A stretch of DNA of 64,000 nucleotides, taken from the NCBI GenBank assembly GCA_944327255.1, contig CALVHA010000003.1, forward strand, positions 62,001 to 126,000, in the 5' to 3' direction. Both the position numbers and the translations under genes were made by a program. Below the pieces are notes generated by a model. It searched no databases and had not been told where the DNA came from. It saw nothing but the letters and a program-made list of their open reading frames with translations. Positions 46,205 through 56,171 of the stretch are shown here, piece after piece. How positions within the stretch are numbered: the stretch's first letter is position 1; each line of letters starts with the position of its first letter. This DNA comes from Candidatus Gastranaerophilales bacterium. Its GTDB lineage: Bacteria; Cyanobacteriota; Vampirovibrionia; Gastranaerophilales; Gastranaerophilaceae.

Positions 46205-46218
46205 TATACTTCCATAAC

Positions 46219-46668
46219 TTATTCTTCTATATACATTAAAACTTGTCCGAATTCTACAGGCTGACCGTCTTGAACACAAATTTCAACAACTTTACCAGTA
46301 ACTTCAGACTCAATTTCATTCATTAACTTCATAGCTTCAATGATACAAACTTTATCACCTTTATTAATTGATTTACCGACTGAAACAAACGGTTCCGCAT
46401 CAGGAGATGGTGCTGAATAAAAGGTTCCAACCATCGGAGAAACGACAGGAGTACCTTTTTTAGTTTCTACCTTAGGAGTTTCAGCTGTCGAAGCAACAGT
46501 TGCAGCACTAGGTTGAGCAATCGGTGCAGTAGCAACTGCCTGGGGAGCAACAACAATTTCCTTTCTAATTGTAATTGCCTGCTCGCCATCTTCTAAAGAG
46601 ATTTCGGTAAGTCCGGTATCTGCGATAATTTTTGAAAGTTTTTCAATGTATTCTATATCAAATTTCAT
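46219..46668 (-). CDS. accB: Acetyl-CoA carboxylase biotin carboxyl carrier protein
   Basis: 149 residues: N-terminal segment, Ala/Pro/Thr/Val-rich linker (about 38-70) and the biotinyl domain with EAMKLMN, biotin on K114. Works with AccC. It lies 33 bp downstream of efp, the common efp-accB-accC order. Confidence 0.97.
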   Translation of the reverse strand: MKFDIEYIEKLSKIIADTGLTEISLEDGEQAITIRKEIVVAPQAVATAPIAQPSAATVASTAETPKVETKKGTPVVSPMVGTFYSAPSPDAEPFVSVGKSINKGDKVCIIEAMKLMNEIESEVTGKVVEICVQDGQPVEFGQVLMYIEE

Positions 46669-46701
46669 CTTCTATGACCTTTCTTAAAAAATTTATTTTG
46701 A

Positions 46702-47259
46702 TTACGCTCTATCGAGGTATTCATTTGTTCTCGTATCTACTCTGATCTTATCCCCGTTAGAAATAAAGAAAGGAACGTTTACAACAGCTCCTGTTTCCAA
46801 AGTAGCAGGTTTTGTACCACCTTGTGCTGTATTTCCCTTTTCAGAAGGAGGGGTATCAGTTACTTCCAATACTACGTGAGCAGGAATATCTACTCCAATA
46901 ATTTTACCGTTATGCATTAAAACTTGAACAACCATATTTTCTTTCAAGTATTTAACGCCATCACCAACTTGATCAGCTGTTACTTGAAGTTGTTCATAAG
47001 ATTCCATATCCATCATTACGAATTCAGAACCTTCTTTATATAAATATTGCATTTCACGTCTGTCAAGCATTGCCTTCCCAACTTTTTCACCTGCACGGAA
47101 AGTTTTTTCAACTACCTGACCTGTTTCAACGTTTTTTAATTTTGTTCTTACAAAAGCAGCGCCTTTCCCCGGTTTAACGTGTAAAAACTCTACAACAGAC
47201 CAGAGTCCGTTATCCAATTCAAGAGTTAAGCCGGTTTTTAAGTCGTTTACTGAAATCAT
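46702..47259 (-). CDS. efp: Elongation factor P
   Basis: Rescues ribosomes stalled at polyproline. The 185-residue protein has three beta-barrel domains: KOW-like start (NDLKTGLTLELDNGLW), the loop PGKGAAF with the lysine that is the usual modification site (about residue 34), and the closing GDKIRVDTRTNEYLDRA. Standard length. First gene of the efp-accB-accC unit; a GGGGAA Shine-Dalgarno is upstream. Confidence 0.97.
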   Translation of the reverse strand: MISVNDLKTGLTLELDNGLWSVVEFLHVKPGKGAAFVRTKLKNVETGQVVEKTFRAGEKVGKAMLDRREMQYLYKEGSEFVMMDMESYEQLQVTADQVGDGVKYLKENMVVQVLMHNGKIIGVDIPAHVVLEVTDTPPSEKGNTAQGGTKPATLETGAVVNVPFFISNGDKIRVDTRTNEYLDRA

Positions 47260-47346
47260 ATTGTTTCCCCTATTTTAAATAATACTCATACTTGTATGTT
47301 GAGTTTATCATAAAAATACGAATTTTCCAAGTTTATTTACGAAATG

Positions 47347-47829
47347 TTACCTATTAAATAACTTATAAAACTCGTTATTTAACCATCCCATAGGGCTAAA
47401 AGGCTTCGCTGTCGAAGTAATACCGTCTAACGTAGTAATCTGGGTCTGATACCTTGTTTTATCTCCTTTTCTAAGGACATATATTAAACCATTTGAATTA
47501 ATTGAACGTTCTCCGTTCTTATCAAAAGCACGGCTCATTTTAACTTCTCCCGGAAGCGTTTCGACAGTACTTAAATGAACGCCCCTACCAGTTGAAAAAT
47601 TCCAGCTGTCAACAATTGTTGAATTATTTTTTAAAATTATTTTATTAACATTTTTTATAACATTACCGTTCTCAGACACTCTTATTGCATAGCTACCATT
47701 TGGTGCGATTGTTCGTTGAATAAGCCTATTCGGATTATGTTTTGAATATCTGGATGTATATACACAACCGTTTGATAAAAGTTTTCCGCCAGATTTTACC
47801 GCTTTATTGAAAATTACCGATTCTATCAT
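47347..47829 (-). CDS. Unknown 160-residue protein
   Basis: Beta-rich, basic, no signal peptide. Repeated short strands such as RLIQRTIAPNGSYAIRV and GEVKMSRAFDKNGERSI. Not a family I recognise. AGGAGG 5 nt before the ATG gives strong start support. It stands between efp and the ribosomal cluster with no clear partner. Confidence 0.7.
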   Translation of the reverse strand: MIESVIFNKAVKSGGKLLSNGCVYTSRYSKHNPNRLIQRTIAPNGSYAIRVSENGNVIKNVNKIILKNNSTIVDSWNFSTGRGVHLSTVETLPGEVKMSRAFDKNGERSINSNGLIYVLRKGDKTRYQTQITTLDGITSTAKPFSPMGWLNNEFYKLFNR

Positions 47830-47887
47830 TCATTCCTCCTATCATCTTGTTATAAATAAAATCCATCAATATTTTTTTTTGCTATAA

Positions 47888-47916
47888 AAAAATGCGGTTT
47901 GGGAAACCGCATTTTT
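47888..47916. terminator. Terminator of the ribosomal operon
   Basis: A perfect 13-bp stem (AAAAATGCGGTTT with its complement) around a 3-nt loop just after rpsI. A/T runs on both sides. Confidence 0.9.
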
Positions 47917-47920
47917 CTGA

Positions 47921-48316
47921 TTAACGTTTTGAAAATTGGAATCTCTTACGAGCTCTTTTTCTACCATATTTTTTACGTTCTTTAACGCGTGGGTCACGTG
48001 TTAAAAGGCCTTCCATTCTCAATACATTTCTGTATTCCTCATTAGCCTTAACCAATGCTCTTGAAATACCGTGTCTGATAGCACCACACTGAGCAACAAC
48101 TCCGCCGCCTACTGCCTTAACTTTTACATCATACTTATCTTGATTATCTGTTAAAACAAGCGGTCTGTATACTAACATTTCAACAGCAGGTCTGTTGCCA
48201 ATATAATTTTTCAATGTTTTTCCGTTAACAAAGATTCTTCCTTTGCCTTTTACAAGCTTAACAACTGCTATAGAGGTTTTTCTGCGGCCAGTTGCCATAA
48301 TTTCTTTATCTGCCAT
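47921..48316 (-). CDS. rpsI: 30S ribosomal protein S9
   Basis: 131 residues with the family GRRKTSIAVVKLVKGKGRIFVNG start and the C-terminal RKYGRKRARKRFQFSKR, whose last basic residues reach the P-site tRNA. Overlaps rplM by one base. Last gene of the cluster. Confidence 0.97.
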   Translation of the reverse strand: MADKEIMATGRRKTSIAVVKLVKGKGRIFVNGKTLKNYIGNRPAVEMLVYRPLVLTDNQDKYDVKVKAVGGGVVAQCGAIRHGISRALVKANEEYRNVLRMEGLLTRDPRVKERKKYGRKRARKRFQFSKR

Positions 48317-48753
48317 TAGTTAGCCTCCTTTTCTAAAACAATTGGTTTTTGAGCAGCGTGAGGATGTTCACTTCCAACATAGAGTTTAAGCTTCGTTAAC
48401 TGTTGAGCACCTAAACTGTTGTGAGGGAGCATACCCTTTACAGCTTTTTCCAAAGCCAAAGTTCCGTCTTTTTCCATCAATTCTTTAAAGCTTGCGCTCT
48501 TAAGACCACCAGGGTATCCGGTGTGATGTAAATAAATTTTATCAGTTTCTTTATTACCTGTTACACGAACCTTTTCTGCATTGATAACGATTACAAAATC
48601 GCCAGTATCAACGTTAGGGGTGTATTCAGGTTTATTTTTGCCTCTCAAGATATCAGCAATTCTTGATGCCAAGCGTCCTAAAACTTCGCCTTCGGCATCA
48701 ATCAAATACCATTTTCTTTCAACTTGTAGAGGTTTTGCTGAATAAGTTTTCAT
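48316..48753 (-). CDS. rplM: 50S ribosomal protein L13
   Basis: 145 residues. Family motifs [26 protein letters not shown] and MLPHNSLG. Early-assembly 23S-binding protein. Precedes rpsI and follows truA, as in many bacteria. Confidence 0.97.
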   Translation of the reverse strand: MKTYSAKPLQVERKWYLIDAEGEVLGRLASRIADILRGKNKPEYTPNVDTGDFVIVINAEKVRVTGNKETDKIYLHHTGYPGGLKSASFKELMEKDGTLALEKAVKGMLPHNSLGAQQLTKLKLYVGSEHPHAAQKPIVLEKEAN

Positions 48754-48776
48754 GCTAATTTCTCCGTTTATATTTT

Positions 48777-49559
48777 TTAATAAGTTACTTCTAATAAAGT
48801 TAATCCATAAGGACTAACAGTCTGACCGGCTTTTGTCCGATCTTTTGCTTCCAAAACATCTTTCATATGCTCTGGAGGCAAATTATGCCCTTCTATTTCA
48901 AGAAGTGTACCGATTATTGTTCTTACCATATTATACAGAAACCTGTTCCCAATAATATCAACAACAAACCTGTCACCAATTTTTTTACAATCTGCATAGG
49001 TTAAAGTACAAACTTTGCTCGGGTTAAGCGTTCCGGAACTTTTGAAACTCGAAAAATCATGTTCTCCTAACAAATAGCTAAGAGACTTTTTCATTCTTAT
49101 TTCATCTACAGGGAACTTAACACGCATTAAATCTCCGTCAAAAGCATTTTTACATCTTCGATTAATAAATTCGAATTGATAATGACGGCTTTTGGCAGAC
49201 TTCTGTGCATGAAAAGACACTGGAACTTCTCTAAGTTCATCAACTGATATGTCAACAGGAAGAATTTCGTTCATCTGATATAAGAATTTTGAAGCAACAA
49301 TCAATTCATTACAATCAAAATGAACGACCTGTCCTTTTGAATTTACGCCTCTATCAGTTCTTCCGGAAAAGATTGTCTTTATCGGTCTTTTATATTGAGT
49401 TTGTGTGTTATCAAACTCTTTAACTTTTATCAAAGTACAAAGTGCTTTTTCGAGTTCACCTTGAATTGTTGGATTTGCTATCGGTTTTCCGTTGCATAAT
49501 TGCAATTGGCTGCCTGCATAGTTTTTTCCGATATATTGAACCCGAAAGGCGTAACGCAT
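48777..49559 (-). CDS. truA: tRNA pseudouridine(38-40) synthase TruA
   Basis: 260 residues. The active-site aspartate is in [19 protein letters not shown]; the later YQFEFINRR and [17 protein letters not shown] are family segments. It modifies the anticodon arm. Starts 4 bp after rplQ. Confidence 0.96.
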   Translation of the reverse strand: MRYAFRVQYIGKNYAGSQLQLCNGKPIANPTIQGELEKALCTLIKVKEFDNTQTQYKRPIKTIFSGRTDRGVNSKGQVVHFDCNELIVASKFLYQMNEILPVDISVDELREVPVSFHAQKSAKSRHYQFEFINRRCKNAFDGDLMRVKFPVDEIRMKKSLSYLLGEHDFSSFKSSGTLNPSKVCTLTYADCKKIGDRFVVDIIGNRFLYNMVRTIIGTLLEIEGHNLPPEHMKDVLEAKDRTKAGQTVSPYGLTLLEVTY

Positions 49560-49563
49560 AACG

Positions 49564-49992
49564 TTACACCAATTGGATTAATGCCATTTCAGAAGCATCC
49601 CCGCGTCTAGGAGGCAATCTGAAAATTCTTGTATATCCACCTTTACGATCGGAGTATTGTTTTCCTATTATAACAAATAACTTTCTCAAAACAGTTTGAG
49701 GTGCAAGTTTTTTGTCTTTTACAGCTTCATCAAACACTTCGCCTGTTTGCAAGTCCATATATTTTCCTGTTTCTTTATTATAAATATGTCTTGCAGCCTG
49801 ACGAATAGCATTTAAATCACCTTTTTTAGCAAGAGTGATAATCGCTTCAGCATATGGTCTTAAAGCTTTTGCACGAGCCATTGTTGTTTTGATCTCACCA
49901 TGCACAAAAAGTTCAGTAGCCAAAGCACGCAATAGCGCATCTCTTTGGTCTTTCGCTTTTGAAAGCGTATGTTTTTTCGTCATGTGTCTCAT
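49564..49992 (-). CDS. rplQ: 50S ribosomal protein L17
   Basis: 142 residues with the MRH start, RDALLRALATELFVHGEIKTTMARAKALRPYAEAI core, and the family's YTRIFRLPPRRGDASEMALIQLV ending. A roughly 40-residue insertion relative to short L17 is present in the middle, around YMDLQTGEVFDEAVKDKKLAPQ, as in some lineages. Confidence 0.95.
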   Translation of the reverse strand: MRHMTKKHTLSKAKDQRDALLRALATELFVHGEIKTTMARAKALRPYAEAIITLAKKGDLNAIRQAARHIYNKETGKYMDLQTGEVFDEAVKDKKLAPQTVLRKLFVIIGKQYSDRKGGYTRIFRLPPRRGDASEMALIQLV

Positions 49993-50064
49993 TTTTATTT
50001 TTCCTTATATTTTAGTATTTATTAATTGCTTAAGATATTGCGAGCAAGGCCCGCAGCCTATAAT

Positions 50065-51033
50065 TTAGCCGATTTCTTCTTCCACTTCAGGGTTTGGAGC
50101 TAAGTCTAAACCAAAATGATGTAATCTTTCAATTACTTCATCTGAAGATTTTTTACCGAAGTTCTTGATATTTAACAAATCATGTTCTGATTTTTTCAAC
50201 AATTCTGCCATAGAGTTTATGCTTGCTCTTTTCAAGCAGTTATATGCTCTTACAGAAAGTTCAAGTTCTTCAATAGTCATACTTGGAACATTTTCGTCTT
50301 CTTCAACTTCTTCTTCAACACTTGAAATAGGTGCTACAACAGGCTGACCTGTAATAGAAGCTATTTGCATAAAGTGATCAATTAATAAGTTTGCAGCCTG
50401 GCTCAAAGCAGTTGTAACTTCAATTGAACCGTTAGACCAAATTTCCAAAGTTAATTTATCAAAATCAATAGAATCACCTACACGGGTATTTTCTACATTG
50501 TAACTAACTCTTTTAATAGGCATAAATGTTGCATCAATCGGTAAAACATCAATAGAGATACCTCTTGAATCTCTTGGTACATCGTGAGCGACATACCCTT
50601 TTCCTGTTTCAACTATAACATCTGCATGGAAGCTTCCGCCTTCAGCAACTGTACAAATAAGCCAATCAGGATTTACAACTTTTACACCTGCAGGTAATTG
50701 AATATCGCTTGCAAGAACAGCACCAGGTTTATCAACGTCGATACGTAAATGTTGAGGCTCTTTAGAATCAGTTTTAACAACCAAACCTTTAAGGTTCAAC
50801 ATTACGTCAATAACGTCTTCCAATACACCAGGAATAGCAGTATATTCGTGAGTAATACCTTCAATTCTTGCAGAAGTTACCGCTGTACCTTCAAGACTTG
50901 ATAATAAAACACGTCTCAAAGAGTTTCCTATAGTTGTACCAAAACCCTTTTCCAAAGGTTCTACTACAAATTTACCGTATTGGGAACCGTCTGAACTTGT
51001 TGTCGTATTAACGCATTTAATTTTTAATTCCAT
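50065..51033 (-). CDS. rpoA: RNA polymerase alpha subunit
   Basis: 322 residues. N-terminal dimer domain (GFGTTIGNSLRRVLLSSLEG, then PIDATFMPIKRVSYNVENTRVG) and a C-terminal domain (LELSVRAYNCLKRASINSMAELLK, the UP-element-binding fold). Placed between rpsD and rplQ as usual. Confidence 0.97.
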   Translation of the reverse strand: MELKIKCVNTTTSSDGSQYGKFVVEPLEKGFGTTIGNSLRRVLLSSLEGTAVTSARIEGITHEYTAIPGVLEDVIDVMLNLKGLVVKTDSKEPQHLRIDVDKPGAVLASDIQLPAGVKVVNPDWLICTVAEGGSFHADVIVETGKGYVAHDVPRDSRGISIDVLPIDATFMPIKRVSYNVENTRVGDSIDFDKLTLEIWSNGSIEVTTALSQAANLLIDHFMQIASITGQPVVAPISSVEEEVEEDENVPSMTIEELELSVRAYNCLKRASINSMAELLKKSEHDLLNIKNFGKKSSDEVIERLHHFGLDLAPNPEVEEEIG

Positions 51034-51114
51034 TCTTTTAATCTCCTAGTTTAAAAATAACTATCTTGGATTATTAATCCGTCCTGCCGATAAATCGAGT
51101 TAGATTATATCAGC

Positions 51115-51717
51115 CTACTTTGAGTAGTACTCAATTACCAGTTGTTCTTTAATTTCAGGATCCAATTCTTCTCTTTCAGGAATTCTGTCGAAAGTGATTT
51201 TTAAAGCATCCTTATCAATTGTCATCCAAGCCGGAGCACAAGCCATATCAATCATTTCTGTAACTGATTTCAAGAATTGTGCACTTCTTGACTTAATAGT
51301 GATAACATCACCTGCTTTTACTGAGTATGATGGAATATCTACTTTTTTATCATTAACAAGAACGTGACCGTGGTTAACGATTTGTCTTGCCTGCTTGCGG
51401 GTAATACCCAAACCTGCTCTGTATAAGATGTTATCCAATCTTGATTCAAGTAATTGCAACAAGATCGTACCTGTAACACCTTTTCTTCTTGCAGCTTCAT
51501 TATAATATCTTGCAAACTGTTTTTCACTTACAAGATAAGTAAATCTGATCTTTTGTTTTTCAGCCAAATGGATAGCATATTCAGAAAGTTTCTTTCTTAC
51601 TGCACCATGTTGACCTGAAGCAGATTGTCTCATAGAAGATGTTAATTTTCTGTTTGACAAATCTTTTACTTTTTTGTTTCTAAATAATTTATTAGAAGGT
51701 CCTGTATATCTAGCCAT
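51115..51717 (-). CDS. rpsD: 30S ribosomal protein S4
   Basis: 200 residues. S4 RNA-binding fold with RLDNILYRAGLGITRKQARQIVNHGHVLVN. The N-terminus lacks zinc cysteines (C- form). Primary 16S binder and, in other bacteria, a translational repressor of its own operon. The leader upstream is strongly structured. Confidence 0.97.
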   Translation of the reverse strand: MARYTGPSNKLFRNKKVKDLSNRKLTSSMRQSASGQHGAVRKKLSEYAIHLAEKQKIRFTYLVSEKQFARYYNEAARRKGVTGTILLQLLESRLDNILYRAGLGITRKQARQIVNHGHVLVNDKKVDIPSYSVKAGDVITIKSRSAQFLKSVTEMIDMACAPAWMTIDKDALKITFDRIPEREELDPEIKEQLVIEYYSK

Positions 51718-51744
51718 TTTATTTATTTCTCCTTTTGCTTGTGA

Positions 51745-51788
51745 CGGGGCATCTATGGTTTGCGATTTGGCTTAGACGCAAGCCCCCG
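51745..51788 (-). promoter_or_regulatory. Structured rpsD leader, candidate S4 autoregulatory site
   Basis: On the plus-strand numbering GGGGC (51746-51750) pairs with GCCCC (51782-51786) and TTGCG (51760-51764) with CGCAA (51777-51781), forming one coaxial arm on one side and a 9-nt bulge on the other. A TTGACA (51829-51824) upstream on the minus strand, with a poor -10 (TAAAAA), could start a separate rpsD transcript. Confidence 0.55.
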
Positions 51789-51842
51789 CCGATTGTTACT
51801 TTTTATTTTTATTTTATGGATTTTGTCAACAGATCAAAATCT

Positions 51843-52229
51843 CTATACTCTACGTTTTTTAGGTGGACGGCATCCATTGTGAGGAATTGGAGTTACGTCT
51901 CTAATTAAAGTAATTTCCAAACCTGCAGCCTGGATTGCTCTGATTGCAGTTTCTCTTCCTGAACCAGGTCCTTTGATATGAACTTCAACTTTTTTCATAC
52001 CTTGATCAATTGATTTTTTAGCTACCATTTCAGCTGCAGATTGAGCTGCGAACGGAGTACCTTTTCTGGCACCCTTAAATCCGCTTGCACCAGCTGTAGC
52101 CCAAGCGATAGCATTACCTTGAGTATCAGTAGAAGTTACTATAGTATTGTTAAATGTTGATTGAATGTGAACAACACCCTGCAATACATTTTTCTTTTCT
52201 TTTTTCTTTGTTTTTTGTGGTCTTGCCAT
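51843..52229 (-). CDS. rpsK: 30S ribosomal protein S11
   Basis: 128 residues. [36 protein letters not shown] fits the family; the closing [15 protein letters not shown] is the conserved basic tail of the platform protein. Confidence 0.97.
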   Translation of the reverse strand: MARPQKTKKKEKKNVLQGVVHIQSTFNNTIVTSTDTQGNAIAWATAGASGFKGARKGTPFAAQSAAEMVAKKSIDQGMKKVEVHIKGPGSGRETAIRAIQAAGLEITLIRDVTPIPHNGCRPPKKRRV

Positions 52230-52276
52230 TTTTTTATCCTTTATCTTAATTACTTTATATAATTTTTTTTAATACA

Positions 52277-52642
52277 TTATTTTTTCTTAGCTACTGCGCC
52301 ATTCTTTTTCCCACGACGAGTTCTTGCATTTGTTTTAGTTCTCTGACCGCGGCATGGAAGGTTACGTTTATGACGAAGTCCTCTATATGAACCGATTTCC
52401 TGAAGACGCTTAATGTGCATAGAAACTTCACGTCTCAAATCACCTTCTATGTGATAATTAGCTAATTCATTACGTAGATTTTTAATATCTTCTTCAGTTA
52501 AGTCATCTGTTCTTAAATCAGGTGAAATACCTGTTGCTTTAAGGATATTTTCGCTTCTTTTTGGTCCGATACCATAGATATATGTTAAAGCGATAATCAT
52601 TCTTTTGTTACGAGGTAAATCTACCCCTGCTAGTCTTGCCAT
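52277..52642 (-). CDS. rpsM: 30S ribosomal protein S13
   Basis: 121 residues. Begins [26 protein letters not shown]; contains [24 protein letters not shown]. Head protein contacting P-site tRNA. Separated from rpmJ by a 192-bp leader with hairpins. Confidence 0.97.
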   Translation of the reverse strand: MARLAGVDLPRNKRMIIALTYIYGIGPKRSENILKATGISPDLRTDDLTEEDIKNLRNELANYHIEGDLRREVSMHIKRLQEIGSYRGLRHKRNLPCRGQRTKTNARTRRGKKNGAVAKKK

Positions 52643-52834
52643 TTTAAATTTTCTCCTTTTCTTGTTGTTAGATTTTTTTGGGTATGAGGCATAAATCCTT
52701 CCTCACCATTGACTGATTTAGTCCGTCAATTCAACTTAATTTATATTAGATTGTGTTTTACGCTTTGGTGGAAACATTCCAGCTACGCGTCTATTTGAGG
52801 TTAGCCATTAAAATGAACTTCACTCTTACAAAAT
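52643..52834 (-). promoter_or_regulatory. Leader between rpmJ and rpsM with two hairpins
   Basis: ATTGAC/GTCAAT (52708-52713 / 52725-52730) forms one stem with an inner GACT/AGTC alternative. GAGG/CCTC with GGT/ACC (52681-52689 / 52701-52707) forms a second stem just upstream of rpsM's AGGAG. A 192-bp non-coding gap is unusual in this tight cluster. Confidence 0.45.
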
Positions 52835-52948
52835 CTAACCCTGTCTTTGTTTGTGTTTTGGATTTTCACAAATTACGGCTATTCTGCCTTTTCTTTTAAT
52901 ACATTTGCATTTATCGCAAATTTTCTTTACTGATGATCTTACTTTCAT
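52835..52948 (-). CDS. rpmJ: 50S ribosomal protein L36
   Basis: 37 residues, [20 protein letters not shown] at the start, with zinc ligands C11, C14, C27 and H32 (CX2C...C...H). The 38-codon frame is small and easily missed. Lies between infA and rpsM as usual. Confidence 0.95.
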   Translation of the reverse strand: MKVRSSVKKICDKCKCIKRKGRIAVICENPKHKQRQG

Positions 52949-52986
52949 TTCTTTTTCCTTTATATTTATGTGTTCGTGAGATTTTT

Positions 52987-53202
52987 TTATTTAAGCCTGA
53001 AGGTAATTCTGCCTCTAGATAAATCATACGGAGTCATTTCAACTTTTACTTTATCACCCGGCAAAATTCTTATGAAATTTTTTCTAATTTTCCCTGAGAT
53101 GTGAGCCAATATTTCATGATCATTTTCGAGTTTTACTCTGAACATAGCGTTTGGCATAGATTCTATAATAGTACCTTCTATTTCAATAACGTCTTTTGAC
53201 AT
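52987..53202 (-). CDS. infA: Translation initiation factor IF-1
   Basis: 71 residues, OB fold: [52 protein letters not shown] in pieces match the family. Occupies the A-site during initiation. First gene of the cluster here; secY-adk-map, normally just upstream, are elsewhere. Confidence 0.97.
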   Translation of the reverse strand: MSKDVIEIEGTIIESMPNAMFRVKLENDHEILAHISGKIRKNFIRILPGDKVKVEMTPYDLSRGRITFRLK

Positions 53203-53628
53203 ATTTTCCTCATTTTCGGCTTATTAGTTTCAAAGTGAATTCCTAAAAATTATAAAGGGTTCACCCCGATTTTTACATGTGCATAATACGCCCAATTTGG
53301 TGTATATATTTATCATACTTGCAAAATATTTGAATGCAAGCGGTATTATTGTATTTCCATGCATTTGTTTAAAAGCACCTAGTGAATATTTTTTTAATAT
53401 TACCACACTTACAATAAAAACAGACATGTAAAAAAGTGCGTTATTCTCAAACTTTTAGACTAATTTGTAAATTTTTCTTAATATTTTTAATTATCATATT
53501 TTTATATAAAAAACCATGCAAGCAAAAAAATGTATTTATTAAGTTTTTTTACAATTTTAGCGAATATTGAAATATCGTACCAACCAAATACTTAATATAA
53601 ATAAGAAGTAATAAGAGGAGTATTCAAG
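53203..53628. other. 426-bp non-coding region upstream of infA and a small unknown gene
   Basis: On the minus strand this holds the infA promoter region: a TATAAT near 53250 and an inverted repeat CTTGCA/TGCAAG near 53320-53342. The rest is AT-rich. No gene supported; a 65-codon minus frame is not convincing. Confidence 0.5.
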
Positions 53629-54006
53629 ATGGCTTTTAAGGTTAACGGTATCGAATCTGAGGACGATTTAAAAAAAGCTCAGGCCGCAGCACTAGCACAA
53701 GGAGCATCTGTTCCTAATTATCAGGATTGGGCAAATATTTTAGGAACATTACAAGAAGCCGGAGTTGAGTCTACAGGATCATATGCAGGAGATAAAGCAA
53801 AATTAAAACAAATTGAACAGGAAGTTGAAAACTTTATTCAGGAAATGCAGGAACAACAAATTGCAGACCAGAGAAAACAAGAACAGGAACAAGTTAAAGA
53901 TACATCTGAAAGTGATAAAGACCAAGAAATTAAAGCTACTGTCGCAAATGCAACAAGTTCAATGATTATGGCTGATTATATGAAATATTATCACTTAATG
54001 TCATAA
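53629..54006 (+). CDS. Unknown 125-residue Q/E/K-rich protein
   Basis: Residues 1-60 are globular-looking; 65-105 are a charged helix rich in Q, E and K (coiled-coil-like). No signal peptide or membrane segment. No known family. AGAGGAG before the ATG gives a strong start. Confidence 0.7.
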   Translation: MAFKVNGIESEDDLKKAQAAALAQGASVPNYQDWANILGTLQEAGVESTGSYAGDKAKLKQIEQEVENFIQEMQEQQIADQRKQEQEQVKDTSESDKDQEIKATVANATSSMIMADYMKYYHLMS

Positions 54007-54138
54007 CAATTCCCCATATACTAATGACAACTTATTCCCTAGCTTGTAGAATGTTTTAGCTCATCAGGTATTGAGTTTTTTCCCTATTTAGAGTAGACTT
54101 ATATTATTAAAATTACTAGAAGTTAGGGGAGAGAGTAA

Positions 54139-55437
54139 ATGCCGGTATTAGAGAACTTACAACAAATTAATGACGTTATAAAATCTATAGCACTGTTTAT
54201 CCAAACTGACGAAACCGTCAGACCTGATTTTCAGGAGTATATAAAAACAATAGGTGCACGACAGGCATCGGGGGCAAATTTTCAGAGTGCTTGTTTCACA
54301 TATATTTTTGAAAGGAATCTTGGAGAAGAACGCAAGAGTATTTTAAATATATATCTGGAAAAAGCTGAATTAAAATCTGTAGAAAAGAAAATTGTAAAAG
54401 CTCTTATAAAATCTATCTCTTCAGTTTTTGAGATTAAAAAAATTCTTAAAAACGGATTTGAACTTTACAATATTATTAACGAGAAAAAGTATGATGTAAC
54501 TTCTCTTATAAAAATGACAAATTTTAGAGGTTTAGGCAGCGGGCAATATGTTGTTGCAAGGATAGTAAACATTGACAATTCTTATTATCTTCTTGAAATC
54601 TCCGGAGTTTTACCTACAACTAAAAGAGATGATGCTTATAGGTTCTCGGTAGCTAGAATAATTCAAAACCCTGAAATAGTTTACCTTGATAACCCTGAAA
54701 AGCAGGCTGAAATTGAAGAAGATGTCGCAAATGTTTACGAAAAATTCATGGATTACTTTGGGACTGATGAAATTATTACTACTAATAAATTTGCAGACGA
54801 AGTAATTGGATTATTTAATGATTTTGCAGAAGACGGCACAAGAGAAGAATATAAAGACAAACTTCAGGAACCAGAAGAATATAAATTCTTTAATGTTTCA
54901 GAATTCAATAATTCCTATGACAATTTCTTAGAAAATTCTCTTGGAGGTTTTTCTTCACACAAAGAAACTTATGATGTAGGAATTGTATATGACAAAGACT
55001 TAGGAATGTACGCTGTACCGTTTTATGGAACATTCAATAAAATTTTTGAAGCAAAAAATCCTGCAGAAATTGAAAATTATGATAAATGTATTGAATACTT
55101 CCTTACAAATGACAAATTCTCAGCAAACCTTATTAAAAGAGTTGCCAAGAAACATAAGAATTTTTTACCTATTGTTAACGGCTTATATAAAACAGATTAC
55201 ACCTTGAAAGAACTTTTAGAAAAATATAAATCAAGATATTTAGAACAAAAAATATTTTCTTCTACAACTGTTTTATATAAATCAAAGGCTTTTGCAAGTA
55301 CATTGGGATTAATAGAAGAAGAGGAAGAAAAACCAAAACTTCCTGAAGGAATTGATCTGTCAAAAATAGGAAGAAATGATCCTTGTCCTTGCGGCAGCGG
55401 GAAAAAATTCAAAAAATGCTGCGGTGCAAATTTATAA
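54139..55437 (+). CDS. Unknown protein with a C-terminal SEC-C zinc motif
   Basis: 432 residues. The first 400 residues resemble no domain I can name but are soluble and acidic. The C-terminus [19 protein letters not shown] is the SEC-C motif (CXCX8CC form) known from SecA and many other proteins, binding zinc and often partner proteins. GGGGAGAG lies ahead of the ATG. Monocistronic. Confidence 0.8.
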   Translation: MPVLENLQQINDVIKSIALFIQTDETVRPDFQEYIKTIGARQASGANFQSACFTYIFERNLGEERKSILNIYLEKAELKSVEKKIVKALIKSISSVFEIKKILKNGFELYNIINEKKYDVTSLIKMTNFRGLGSGQYVVARIVNIDNSYYLLEISGVLPTTKRDDAYRFSVARIIQNPEIVYLDNPEKQAEIEEDVANVYEKFMDYFGTDEIITTNKFADEVIGLFNDFAEDGTREEYKDKLQEPEEYKFFNVSEFNNSYDNFLENSLGGFSSHKETYDVGIVYDKDLGMYAVPFYGTFNKIFEAKNPAEIENYDKCIEYFLTNDKFSANLIKRVAKKHKNFLPIVNGLYKTDYTLKELLEKYKSRYLEQKIFSSTTVLYKSKAFASTLGLIEEEEEKPKLPEGIDLSKIGRNDPCPCGSGKKFKKCCGANL

Positions 55438-55463
55438 AATATTTTTAATAGTTTAATAGCTAA

Positions 55464-55514
55464 TAAGGATTTATTTTCTCACAATCTTGTTATTGTTTGA
55501 AAAATAAATCCTTA
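55464..55514. terminator. Long inverted repeat between the SEC-C gene and tmk
   Basis: TAAGGATTTATTTT (55464-55477) and AAAATAAATCCTTA (55501-55514) are 14-bp perfect arms around a 23-nt loop containing ACAAT/ATTGT. Lies between converging genes; no long T run. Confidence 0.4.
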
Positions 55515-55554
55515 TACATCAAAACAGTTTTCTGCAAAGAGATATAAAAGTCAC

Positions 55555-56169
55555 CTATAATAATGCTTCTACTAATTCTACAACATCACGTTGAACTTCC
55601 TCAATAGATCGAGATGCATCAATCACCTTAATTCTGTTTGGTTCCATCTGTGCTAATGTTAGATAACCGTTTCTAACCGAATTAAAAAATTGAACTCCTG
55701 CGCCTTCCATTCTATCTTTATCTTGTCCAACCCGTTTCATGGCAGTTTCAATATCAATATCAAATACCAAAGTCAAATCAGGTTTTCTATGACGAGTAGC
55801 AATCCTGTTTAATTCATTAATCTCCTCTATATCAATTCCTCTTCCATACCCTTGATAAGCAACTGTACTGTCAGTATGCCTGTCACATAAAACAATTTTT
55901 CTGGATTCAATGGCAGGATTAACAATTACATCAATATTTTGTGCTCTATCCGCTAAAAATAAAAAAGCTTCACACTGAGGAGAAACAACTCCGTCATAGT
56001 TCAAAAGGATTTCTCGAATTTTTTCTCCAAGCCCGACAGCACCAGGTTCTCTTGTTTCTACAACACAACAATCCTTCTGCTCTCTCAAATAGTCTGCAAG
56101 TAAATGCATTTGAGTGGTTTTACCGCATCCATCAACACCTTCGAATGTAATAAATAATCCCTTTTTCAT
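55555..56169 (-). CDS. tmk: Thymidylate kinase
   Basis: Phosphorylates dTMP to dTDP. 204 residues with the P-loop GVDGCGKTTQM, the ETREPG motif (DR-containing region CDRHTDSTVAYQGYGRG), and a LID segment. Third gene of the ndk-tgt-tmk run, 2 bp after tgt. Confidence 0.97.
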   Translation of the reverse strand: MKKGLFITFEGVDGCGKTTQMHLLADYLREQKDCCVVETREPGAVGLGEKIREILLNYDGVVSPQCEAFLFLADRAQNIDVIVNPAIESRKIVLCDRHTDSTVAYQGYGRGIDIEEINELNRIATRHRKPDLTLVFDIDIETAMKRVGQDKDRMEGAGVQFFNSVRNGYLTLAQMEPNRIKVIDASRSIEEVQRDVVELVEALL

Positions 56170-56171
56170 TT

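Noticed and set aside
53230..53427. 65-codon minus-strand frame upstream of infA
   Set aside because: Would occupy the infA promoter region; no ribosome site and no protein-like pattern.
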